64,000 nucleotides of DNA from a virus. Positions 15,161 to 24,300 of this stretch are shown here, piece by piece. Location of the stretch: IMG/VR virus record IMGVR_UViG_3300020370_000003, positions 1 through 64,000 of that record, one strand, 5' to 3'. Made by a program: the position numbers and the translations under genes. How positions within the stretch are numbered: the first letter of the stretch is position 1; the number at the start of each line of letters is the position of its first letter. The notes beneath the pieces were generated by a model. The model was not told where the DNA came from, searched no databases, and saw only the letters and a program-made list of their open reading frames with translations.

Positions 15161-15574
15161 CTATGTAGATTCACCTTTATTTATATTCTTCAACATCTTT
15201 TGGAGATCTGCAGTACTCCCAACAAACATAGCATTAGTAACATTTGTCGGACCTCTCTTTTCTTCCTTATCCAATTCTTTCATCTTACCTTGGAGATCTA
15301 TTAATTTATCTGTTACATCTCCGACTGCTTTAATTGTTGTTGCAGCAACTTCATAAGCACGAGGATGATCTGAAGCTCGTGCCACATCAAGTATACCATC
15401 TACTGCCTCCTGTCCTTTCATTACTAGATTATGTAGTTGAGCACGAGAAATCTCATAGTCCTGTTGTATATCAGGAGCCTCAGATTTCTTTGTGAGTGCT
15501 TTAGTTTCCTCTACATGCTTTTCAAGATCTGATGGTTCATCACCAAATGCTTTTGAAAGTCCATCAAAACTCAT
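15161..15574 (-). CDS. gp16: Terminase small subunit gp16
   Basis: This 137-aa protein is the DNA-recognition partner of gp17 (T4 gp16: 164 aa). It is almost entirely helical: an N-terminal segment ending in DYEISRAQLHNLVMKGQEAV, then ILDVARASDHPRAYEVAATT and a coiled region VTDKLIDLQGKMKELDKEEK. A short C-terminal segment FVGSTADLQKMLKNI follows. The arrangement matches other T4-type small terminases. It starts three bases after gp15 ends. In T4 gp16 and gp17 are adjacent; here about 3 kb of accessory genes separates them. Confidence 0.92.
   Translation of the reverse strand: MSFDGLSKAFGDEPSDLEKHVEETKALTKKSEAPDIQQDYEISRAQLHNLVMKGQEAVDGILDVARASDHPRAYEVAATTIKAVGDVTDKLIDLQGKMKELDKEEKRGPTNVTNAMFVGSTADLQKMLKNINKGEST
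15178..15185 (-). promoter_or_regulatory. T4-type late promoter inside the 3' end of gp16
   Basis: Perfect TATAAATA on the minus strand, inside the last codons of gp16 and 26 bases before the ATG of the 177-aa structural protein. Confidence 0.75.
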
Positions 15575-15576
15575 AA

Positions 15577-16608
15577 TTAAATTGCCTCATCTTGACCACT
15601 AATAGGATTACGTTTCTTATTATCTGTGTATTCAGAATACAACTCACCAAATCCAAAGTCATCACTAGAATCTAGTAGTGCTGCATCATCTTCATCTATC
15701 TTCAGAATAGCTGAACCGTTTGCATGTCCAACAATCGTTGAACCATTCCATCCTCTGCTGACATGAAGTGTGCTACCAACAACTCTGTTGATATGCATTA
15801 CCTCAGTTCCAATCTGAATATCATCTCCTTGTGCAAGAGATGATACACTAGCAACGGATATAATTCCATCATTAATGTCCATTGCAGCAGTAAGAGTAGT
15901 AAGTCCTACTCCATCCTGATCTGTTAATGCTGTAGGAGTAACAGTATATCTGCGTTCTCTTGGTGCTGTAGTTGTATTGACAGAACTGTAAGTATCTGTA
16001 ATAGCCTTCTTGATAACCTTGCTGTCTGTAATAGGACCGTATAGATAAGTCTTTGCAGTAAATGTTAGAGTGTATATAATTGCTCTACGTTGTGCGAAAT
16101 CTCCTTCGTAGTCATCCTCATAATCAATGTTCTGTAAAACTATAGGAACATCTTTTGTTTCTCCTATTGTTGTTTGTAATTTAACTGAGAGATTATAATG
16201 AGGTTGAAAGTACGGAAGAATCTGTTCAATGATCTGTAATCCGTCATCTTGATTTTTTGATATAATTGCTAATTCAAACCCAATATTATAAGGAACTGGC
16301 ATGAAAGCATTCTTATTTTCATTTACGTCCTTTTTAAATTTAATCTTCTGTGTTGGTGATACCTTTCTAGTAGGATCATATCCTACACTATTAATTTCAA
16401 ATGAAAGTCTAGGTAAAGTTATTTGAACCCTTTTGTTGGTAGGGTCTGGATTTTGATCTAACCTTGCTAAAAATTTCTGCTTTGGACCATATGCCAAAGG
16501 CACTTTCATCACTTCATCTGAGCGACGAATTTCAATATTATTAAACAACGTTCCGAAAGCCACAATGGTTTTCCGAAATATTTCATTGTATGCGTAAGTT
16601 CCTAACAT
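15577..16608 (-). CDS. gp15: Tail terminator / sheath stabiliser gp15
   Basis: This 343-aa protein (T4 gp15: 272 aa) caps the tail and joins it to the head. The N-terminus MLGTYAYNEIFRKTIVAFG, the stretch VPLAYGPKQKFLARLDQ, LPRLSFEINSVGYDPTRK and PVPYNIGFELAIISKNQDDG are typical of the family. About 65 extra residues near 238-304 carry a beta module with the ending VSRGWNGSTIVGHANGS. Related modules occur in the baseplate proteins of this window. The start codon shares a base with the gp14 stop (TAATG), which indicates coupling. Confidence 0.95.
   Translation of the reverse strand: MLGTYAYNEIFRKTIVAFGTLFNNIEIRRSDEVMKVPLAYGPKQKFLARLDQNPDPTNKRVQITLPRLSFEINSVGYDPTRKVSPTQKIKFKKDVNENKNAFMPVPYNIGFELAIISKNQDDGLQIIEQILPYFQPHYNLSVKLQTTIGETKDVPIVLQNIDYEDDYEGDFAQRRAIIYTLTFTAKTYLYGPITDSKVIKKAITDTYSSVNTTTAPRERRYTVTPTALTDQDGVGLTTLTAAMDINDGIISVASVSSLAQGDDIQIGTEVMHINRVVGSTLHVSRGWNGSTIVGHANGSAILKIDEDDAALLDSSDDFGFGELYSEYTDNKKRNPISGQDEAI
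15696..15897 (-). repeat. Inserted RG-x2-G-T-type beta module in gp15
   Basis: This segment encodes about 65 residues with the order DGIISVASVSSL, IQIGTEVMHINRV, LHVSRGWNGS and AHANG-like end. The same order (xxIxVxDxxxF, I-x-I/G-x-E-I/x-Y, Y-x-RGxxGT, H) is seen in the 2392-aa protein (about 26360-26610), in the 1384-aa protein (about 35400-35570) and more loosely in the giant protein (about 61640-61850). Confidence 0.6.
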
Positions 16609-17534
16609 TAGATTGATACATCAGTTGAGCTTCCGACTGTTCCGAATGGGTTTGCCTCGGAGAAGTCTATAATATCGTTATCAGCAGTCTCAAAGTCATT
16701 GTTTTGATCGTACTCGATATTTTTATTATCTATTGTATTATATGTAGCAGTTGTCCAAGATGCACTAGATGTACCCCCTGTAAGTGTTTCTGGTACAGAG
16801 AATGTACCAGAACGATTGATAACGATGAGAGTCCTAGAAGCACTATCCCAAGACTTAACCTCAGCCGTAACATTTGATGTTCCTCCAGTAACAGTTTCCC
16901 CAACAGTAAAGTCTCCACTTCCACCAGCTACAAGACCAACTGTAATAGCATTAGCAAAATTAGTCTCAATAGCATCAAGATCTGCAAGACCAGTATCAAT
17001 CTCCTCGTCACTGTACTCGAAGAGCTCACACTGACATTCCCAAACATATCCTTTACCTAACTGATAGAAAGGACGTTCGACTTCTACAAACTTAATTTCA
17101 AATAAATGTTTTGTTATAGGGAACCAAATTAAATCCCCTTCGTTGGGTCTTCCTTCGACATTGAGTACAGTCGAGTCATCAACCTTTTCTTTAAATTTTT
17201 CACGGGAGAATATAAACGTTGTCTTATCCTCGATGCGGATTCCAAACTTCGTAAGAAGTTCGCCTTGTCCTTCCCATCCTTCAACATTATTGACATAGGC
17301 TCGAATCGCTTTGGCACTTTCAAATTTGCCATCAGAGTCCTCTCCGAAGACGTTATCACGGTTGACAATAGTTCTCGGCACGTAGTAAATATCTTGCCCG
17401 TAAATTTCAATGCTTTCTACAACTAGGTTTTCCATAAACTTCTGCTCTTGAGCAGAACCATTAATGTTTAATCTAGCAGAATTAGTATAGTCAGACTGTA
17501 CATAATCCTGTGCTGGTGTATTTGAATATGCCAT
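16608..17534 (-). CDS. gp14: Neck protein gp14
   Basis: This 308-aa protein (T4 gp14: 256 aa) forms the neck with gp13. Family-like segments are QDYVQSDYTNSARLNINGSA, ESIEIYGQDIYYVPRT, GIRIEDKTTFIFSREKF, RPNEGDLIWFPITKHLFEIK and VWECQCELFEYSDEEIDTG. Residues about 198-268 are an insertion carrying two half-copies of the module F-T/S-V-x-E-T-x-T-G-G-T-S. That explains most of the extra length compared with T4. It is followed with a one-base overlap by gp15 and preceded by gp13. Confidence 0.95.
   Translation of the reverse strand: MAYSNTPAQDYVQSDYTNSARLNINGSAQEQKFMENLVVESIEIYGQDIYYVPRTIVNRDNVFGEDSDGKFESAKAIRAYVNNVEGWEGQGELLTKFGIRIEDKTTFIFSREKFKEKVDDSTVLNVEGRPNEGDLIWFPITKHLFEIKFVEVERPFYQLGKGYVWECQCELFEYSDEEIDTGLADLDAIETNFANAITVGLVAGGSGDFTVGETVTGGTSNVTAEVKSWDSASRTLIVINRSGTFSVPETLTGGTSSASWTTATYNTIDNKNIEYDQNNDFETADNDIIDFSEANPFGTVGSSTDVSI
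16730..16940 (-). repeat. VGE-x-V-x-G-x-TS beta module inserted in gp14
   Basis: Encodes GDFTVGETVTGGTS then WDSASRTLIVINRSGTFSVP and ETLTGGTSS. Close variants are present in gp18, gp8, the 1384-aa and 2392-aa proteins, the 2197-aa fibre protein and the giant gp7-like protein. Confidence 0.7.
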
Positions 17535-17535
17535 A

Positions 17536-18342
17536 TTAACCTATTAAATCTATAGGTGGAAGTTCATAACGATCACGGAGTTCTTTCTCCATGTCTTGTT
17601 TAAACGTAGATGCATCTTCTAAGATCTGACGACCATTAAGTGTAACTCCACCTAACATTTGTATGCCATCATACTTACTTAAGTTACGACCCCACTGTTG
17701 TTGGAAAAGTGCTTCCACATAATCTTTTAACCAGTTATCATTATAAATTCCTGTATTTGTTTCTGGGTCTTGACGCATAGTGCAATCAACCATAATATAA
17801 TCACCAGTAGTAATATCATCCCAATCAAAATCAAGACTTAACTTACCACCATGTTCATTCCATTTAATTCTACGATTTTGTTGAGAATTAGTTACCCAAT
17901 CTAAAGTCTCAAGATACTGAGAAGTCATATAATAATGTAATATCTGACCATGAGTCATAGCATAGATATCATTCAAAAAGATCTGATACTTAATATTGAA
18001 TATGTTACCAGGAACTATACTAGATGCACCAATGTTTGTGTACACATGATTGATACCTAGCATTCCAGGTGGTGTAGAAACATAGTTATTAACACCATAC
18101 CAAGCAGTAGAACCTTGTTGAGTTTCTGATTTTGCAGCAGTTTTAATTGCATCAGTAACTTCTATCTTCATCCAAGCTTGATAGCTTCCATTATAATGAT
18201 ACTCTTGATAGTAATCAATTGCTTCTTCAACTAAATCATCCAATTGCTCAGTGGCAACGTTGATATCTATCGTAGGATATCCTAACCTGCGAAGAGCATA
18301 ATCCTTCAATTCAGTTTTAGTTGCTGGTCTTGTAGCTGACAT
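17536..18342 (-). CDS. gp13: Neck protein gp13
   Basis: This 268-aa protein (T4 gp13: 309 aa) is the head-tail connector that binds the portal end of the packaged head. The N-terminus TKTELKDYALRRLGYPTIDI followed by QLDDLVEEAIDYYQEYHYNG, then GINHVYTNIGAS, FLNDIYAMTHGQ, YYMTSQYLETLDWV and TLNGRQILEDASTFKQDME are typical. It starts the gp13-gp14-gp15-gp16 operon, six bases after the fibre gene ends, and precedes gp14 by one base. No separate late promoter is obvious, so it probably depends on read-through from the fibre gene. Confidence 0.95.
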   Translation of the reverse strand: MSATRPATKTELKDYALRRLGYPTIDINVATEQLDDLVEEAIDYYQEYHYNGSYQAWMKIEVTDAIKTAAKSETQQGSTAWYGVNNYVSTPPGMLGINHVYTNIGASSIVPGNIFNIKYQIFLNDIYAMTHGQILHYYMTSQYLETLDWVTNSQQNRRIKWNEHGGKLSLDFDWDDITTGDYIMVDCTMRQDPETNTGIYNDNWLKDYVEALFQQQWGRNLSKYDGIQMLGGVTLNGRQILEDASTFKQDMEKELRDRYELPPIDLIG

Positions 18343-18347
18343 TTATC

Positions 18348-21300
18348 TTAAGCGAATGATTGGATAGTCAAATTAGTAACATCATTAGCACCAACGGTTT
18401 CTCCCTTCTTGAAGAATCCGTCAACATTATCAACGGTAACTGAAGTAGCACCTAGAGCAGTAATAACTCCTGTTGAACCTGAAGTACCACCTGTAACGGT
18501 TGCACCCACTTCCATCGTTGCGATGTCAGATAGTGTGAAGGTTGCATTAACAAATACTGCAGCAGTGTTCAATGAAGAACCATTACCGTGGATGGCTGAT
18601 ACTGGAATTGTGCAACTGTTGCCATGTATAGCAGCGACTGAAGTCTGTGCATCATCATTACCACCTACAATACTTATAACTTCGGAGTTTGCATAACCAG
18701 AACCATCAGTGTTAACTGTAACAGCAGTAACATTTCCACTTGCATCAGCAGTAACGTTAAGTGTCAATCCAGTTCCTGAACCAGATGATGTTGTTGCAAC
18801 ATTACTGAATGTACCCTCAGTCCATCCAGTACCAGCATTACTAATGGAACCAAGTGTATTAACACCAGTTGCATTTGCGTTAACGATAGTAACTGTTTCA
18901 GAAGCAGCATAACCAGTACCATCATCATTAATTGTTACTCCAGTTACAGCACCGTTACCATCAACTGTAATATCTACAGTTGCAGATGTATTGGAACCTG
19001 TTGTTGCAATACCACTTCCAGCAGAATAACCTGTACCAGCAGTAGCAATAGAACCAAGAGTCTTAATACCAGTTGCGTTAGCGTTAGTAATAGTCAATGT
19101 CTCACCAATAGCATATCCAGAACCAGCATTATTAACAGAAACGTTAATGATTGCTCCACCAGATGCTGTAATGTTAAGTGTAGCACCTGTTCCTGAACCA
19201 GATGATGATGTAGCAACACCAGTTGCTGTAGTGTATCCAGTACCACCAGCCAATGTACCCAAGTTAAGAGCAGAAACACCACCTAGATTTGGGTTGGTTA
19301 ATGTTAGTGTATCAGTTATTAGATAGTCACTACCAGCAGCATTAAGTGCAAGACCTGTAATAGCACCGTTTCCATCAACAGTAGTATTAACAGTTAATCC
19401 AGAACCAGTACCACCAGTTGTTGCTACACCAGATGCATTAGAGTATCCTCCAAGACCACTAGCAGTAATAGAACCAATAGTTGTAACAGAACCTGGTGTT
19501 GGGTCTCCAGATAGATTCAGTACTAATGTAGTTGAAGTTGCAAGGTTGTTAAGCATTGCACTAAGTTGTTCAAAAGCATTATCAAGTTTTGCTTGTACTC
19601 TTGCTTCTGTGTAATAAAGATTTGTACCTTCTGCAAGAGCAGCAGTATTATGATTATTAAGGTTGGTTGCCTGTGTTGCAGAACCAGCAGTACCAGATGT
19701 ATCTTGGTTACCTGCTGTATTAACACCTGGAAGACTGATTGATGCAGTACCATCAAATGCAACTCCACCAATATTAACTGAAGCAGCTAAGGCAGTAGCA
19801 GTAGCAGCATTACCAGATGTATCCTGAGTACCACTAATGTTAACACCAGCAAGATCTATATTTGCTGAACCATCGAATGCAACTCCACCAATATTTTTAG
19901 ATGCATAGAATTTTGTTGCTGTATCAGCATTACCAATGAATGCTCCACCAAAACTAGGTGCAGTTACTCTTCCGTTAGCAGCATTAAAGAGGAAAGTAGA
20001 CCTACTCTTAACTCCTAGATTACCAGTTGCATCAGTAGCAAACAGTACGTTGCAAGTTGTATCAGTCTGCTCATCAGAAACTGTAACTGTTGTTGCTATG
20101 TCTGCTGTACCTGTAAGGTCTCCAGTAATAGCAGTTATGTTTGCAGCATCTGCATATATTCCTTGCCATCTAACTGAAGTAGTACCTAAGTCATATGTGC
20201 TATCAGCAGCAGGATTTAAATCTTTAGCAGTAGAAGTTGCAGCAACTAAGTTACCCGTAACATCTCCCGTGAGTGATGCTGTAATTACATTAGCAGCAAA
20301 GTTACCAGAACCGTCACGTAGAACAAGGTTGTTTGATGCGTTAGTGGACGCTGAAGCGACGTTAATCGTTGTATCACCTGATACACCATCTGCGTTGGTA
20401 AGAGTGATTCCAGACGATGCTGTCGCCTGTAAGGTACGTTGTGCATATGTACCATTCCCTGTTCTTACAACATAACCAGTACCAGACTGTGCAGCAAGTG
20501 CAGATATATCTGTATCATTAAATGTTGTTGTTAGTGTAACAGCAGCAGAACCATCAATGGATACATTACCATCAACTACACCATCAAGTGTTAATACTCT
20601 AGCAGTTTTCCAAGCATCAGCAGAAGTTGCGTTACCTAAGAATCCAGCACCAGCACCAGCAGCACTAGCAGCAGTGATTTGATTAGCAGCAAAGTCTCCA
20701 GAAGAATCTCTGTTAACAACTGTGGATGCAGTGTTTGCACTTGCAGTTGTCATATTATCTAAACGGTCAACGTTTAGGTTATTAACTTTTGTTGTAGATG
20801 TAATAACAAATGGAGCAGTACCATCAGCAATTTGGAAAATACCTTGACCATCAACTGTTAGAGTGCCATCAATATTTGCATTGTTATCTACATCAAGTGA
20901 AGTACCAGCACCAGTAAGATTTAAAGAACCAGCTCTTAGAGCACCGTCTGTACCAGCATGTACTTCAGAAGTATTTGTTGCGTCTGTTAAAAATGCGAAC
21001 TGGTTTGATGAGTTATCAAATCCAAAGAAACCAATCTTAGCAGAACTATCATAGTAACGGAACTCAACACCACGGTCTTTAGCATCATCACTTGCAGGTG
21101 CAGTGTCTCCACCAAGAGTTATGATAGGGTCATCTAGAGTTGTTACTGTAGAATTGACAGTAGTAGTTGTACCATTAACAATTAAATTACCACCAACAGT
21201 AAGGTCATTATGTAATGTTGCATCACCAGTAGAATTGGTTATCTTAAATGCATTTCTTCCATTGCCTGTATCATAAACTGTAAAGTCTCCACCAATCCAA

Positions 21301-24300
21301 GTCTTCTTCTGAACAGTTAAACCACCTTGAGATTTAAGAGCAGATGCTGTGGCATTTAATGAAGCTGCATCTTGAGTACTACTAATATTAAGTAAACCAG
21401 CAACATCAGCATCACCATTAAAATCACAATTCTGAGTTACTATAAGATCTGCATAACATCTTACATCAGAATTAACAGCAACTTGTTTATTAACAGAAAG
21501 ACCACCGTCAATTACTACACCAGCAACAGGATTCCAGACACCTGATATATCACATTGAGTAGTATTATCTAAGTTTGCTACTGGGCTAACACTAAATGAA
21601 GTACCAACTCCAAGTCCACCTTGACAAGTTGTAAGTCCATATAGGTTTGCATTCTTGTCATTCATATTGACATGGAAGGCAAGGTTTCCACTTGTATCCT
21701 TGACTTCAAACATATCATTGGTTATCTCACCTTCAATACTAACTCTACCTAAGATGTTAGTAACAGTACTAGAACCTACAGTACCAAGAGTTAGATTTCT
21801 CTTAATGTAAGTATCACCAGTTTGTGTGTCAACAGTAAATCTATCTTCTGTACCAGCAGCATTTTGAATTTTAAAATCTTTATTATCTGCCTTGATGGTA
21901 ACATCATCTTTTAATGTAGTAGCACCATCAACATTAAGTGTAGTATCAAAATCAACAGCACCCTTATTGTTTAAGTCTCCTTCATTTACTGCATTACCAG
22001 TAGCAGAAGCAATAGTAAACTTATCAGTTGTACCAGAACGAACTGCAAAGTTACCATCAACATCTACAGTTCCATTAAATTCTGAGTTATCACCAACTGT
22101 TAGAGTTCCTACAATATCTGTATTACCTGTAGCACCTAGAACACTAAACTTAACTGTATCTCCAGAGTTCTTCTTACCTACAAATAAACCTTCTCCAGAT
22201 CCAGTACCACCAACATGTAGTGAGGTGTTAATACCAGCACCACCATAAACTCTTAAGTTAGAAGTGTTATGATTTGAATAACTTGGAGTGTATGCACCAA
22301 CAGAACCAGCACGTAGTTTATATCTGACAGATAGGTAGTTCCTTAAACCATAGTTCTCAGTTGCATCTTCTTGCTGGTTAAAGTCACCGTTAAGATACAA
22401 GTCACCATTAAACAATACATTCTTATCAAAGTATGCACCACCATCTACTCTTAATGCACCATAGTCACTATTTTGAATTGTATGTGGAGCACCAGATAGA
22501 ATATCAGGATTGTCTGTAGACTCAAAATGTACTAGGTCAGCAACATTTAATTTACCTGCACTATCTGTATCACCATTATCTGTATCAACTGTAAACTTAT
22601 CTACTGCAGCAGCAGTTTGAATTTTGAAGTACTTAGCATCTGCTTTAATAGTAGTGGCATCAGATACTGTTAAAGTACCAGCAATAGCAGTGTTACCAGA
22701 TGCTGCTACAACATTAAACTTGTTAGAATTAATATTAAGGTTATTAGTTATATCAACAACACCATAGAATGATGCATTACCAGTTGTTGATTGTAGTTCT
22801 ACTCTAGTAGTTCCACTACCATTATTTAATTGAAGTGTCTTAGATGCACCTTGAATAGTAAGGCTGTCATTAAAACGACCTGTACCATGAGTAACAAGGT
22901 TTGTATCTATATCTACTGAACCACCAATATTAACATCATCACCTATACCAGCACCACCTGCTATTACTAAGTCTCCAGTAGTATTTGAAGTTGAGTTAGT
23001 ATTAGTTGTAAGTTTTAAGTTTCCAGCGATGATCCCTGCATCTGTTCCAGAGAATACTTCGGAGGTATTTGTGGCATCGTAGAGGAATGTAAACGTTCCT
23101 GAATGTCCTCCAAGATCGTTGGCTGAATCGTCGTAACCAAAGAATCCAACCTTTGCCGAAGCGTCATAATATCTGAATTCAACTCCTCTATCTTTACTGT
23201 CATCTGACGCTGGAGCAGTATCACCACCAAGAGTAATAATAGGATCATCCAACGTAGTAACTGTTGAATTAACTGTTGTAGTCGTTCCATCTACTTGTAA
23301 ATTTCCTCGTATAGTTACTAGTCCAGTAATATCCCTATCATCATTAGGGTCAATTAATATATCACCAGTACCACCCAGATAGTTAGCTTGGAACCTTAAA
23401 TCTTCTACATGAACTTTACCATTAGCATCATTAGCAGCAATACTAACTTTATCTTCTGCACCAATGATTACATGACTTTCACCAGAACCTAAGTTAGTTG
23501 CAAAAATACTTACTGTTCTATTAGATGCAGAATCTTGTGTGGACTGTATGGTTAAATTACCATCACCAGTCTTGTCTATAGTTTGTGCAACCGTCCCATC
23601 AAGGGTAATGTCAGGGTCTGAAATGTAAGTTCTTACATTGATATCAACTTCTCCAGCACTACTGTCACCAGTATTATTAGCACCGAATAAAAGATTCCCT
23701 GAAGTATCGTTAACTTTAACATAGTTTAAATAATTAAAACCTCTATAACCAGTACTTGCTGTGAGTTCCTGATCTAATTCAAAATTCTCTACAGAATTCC
23801 CATCAGCAAAACCAATTTGTCTATTTTGTATTTGAGCATTATCAATACCATTAGCAGCAATAGTAACGTGACCTGCTGCAGATACATCAAAATCTTCTTG
23901 TGCAAAAGATGCAAGTCCTTTCTGCTTTGTACTAACAGCAGCTAAGAATCTCCACTGTCCAGCATCACTACCATCTGTGTGAGTTGGTTCTCCTTGTCCA
24001 GGTGCAATATCTGATTTTGCTTCATAGAGATTGCCACCAGCAGTAATTTTATCGAAACGGTAATACTGAGTTCCGTTATCAAATGCTGCTACTTCAGTTC
24101 CCTCTACTGCTGTAGCAATAGGTATGTCTGCAGCAGCAGTAAATCTACCATAATCATCAACAGTAAATGCTGTAGTATTAACTGTCTGTGAACCAGCTAC
24201 TGAGGTAAGTGATGCTGTATTATAATCAGCAGGAGTAACAGCAGTTGTTATTAAATCAATTGTTGGGTTTCCACTTATACCACTACCATCTGAAATAGCA

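Noticed and set aside
19936-20475. 179-codon plus-strand frame opposite the fibre gene
   Set aside because: Antisense of repetitive Thr/Ala/Val codons; no start signals.
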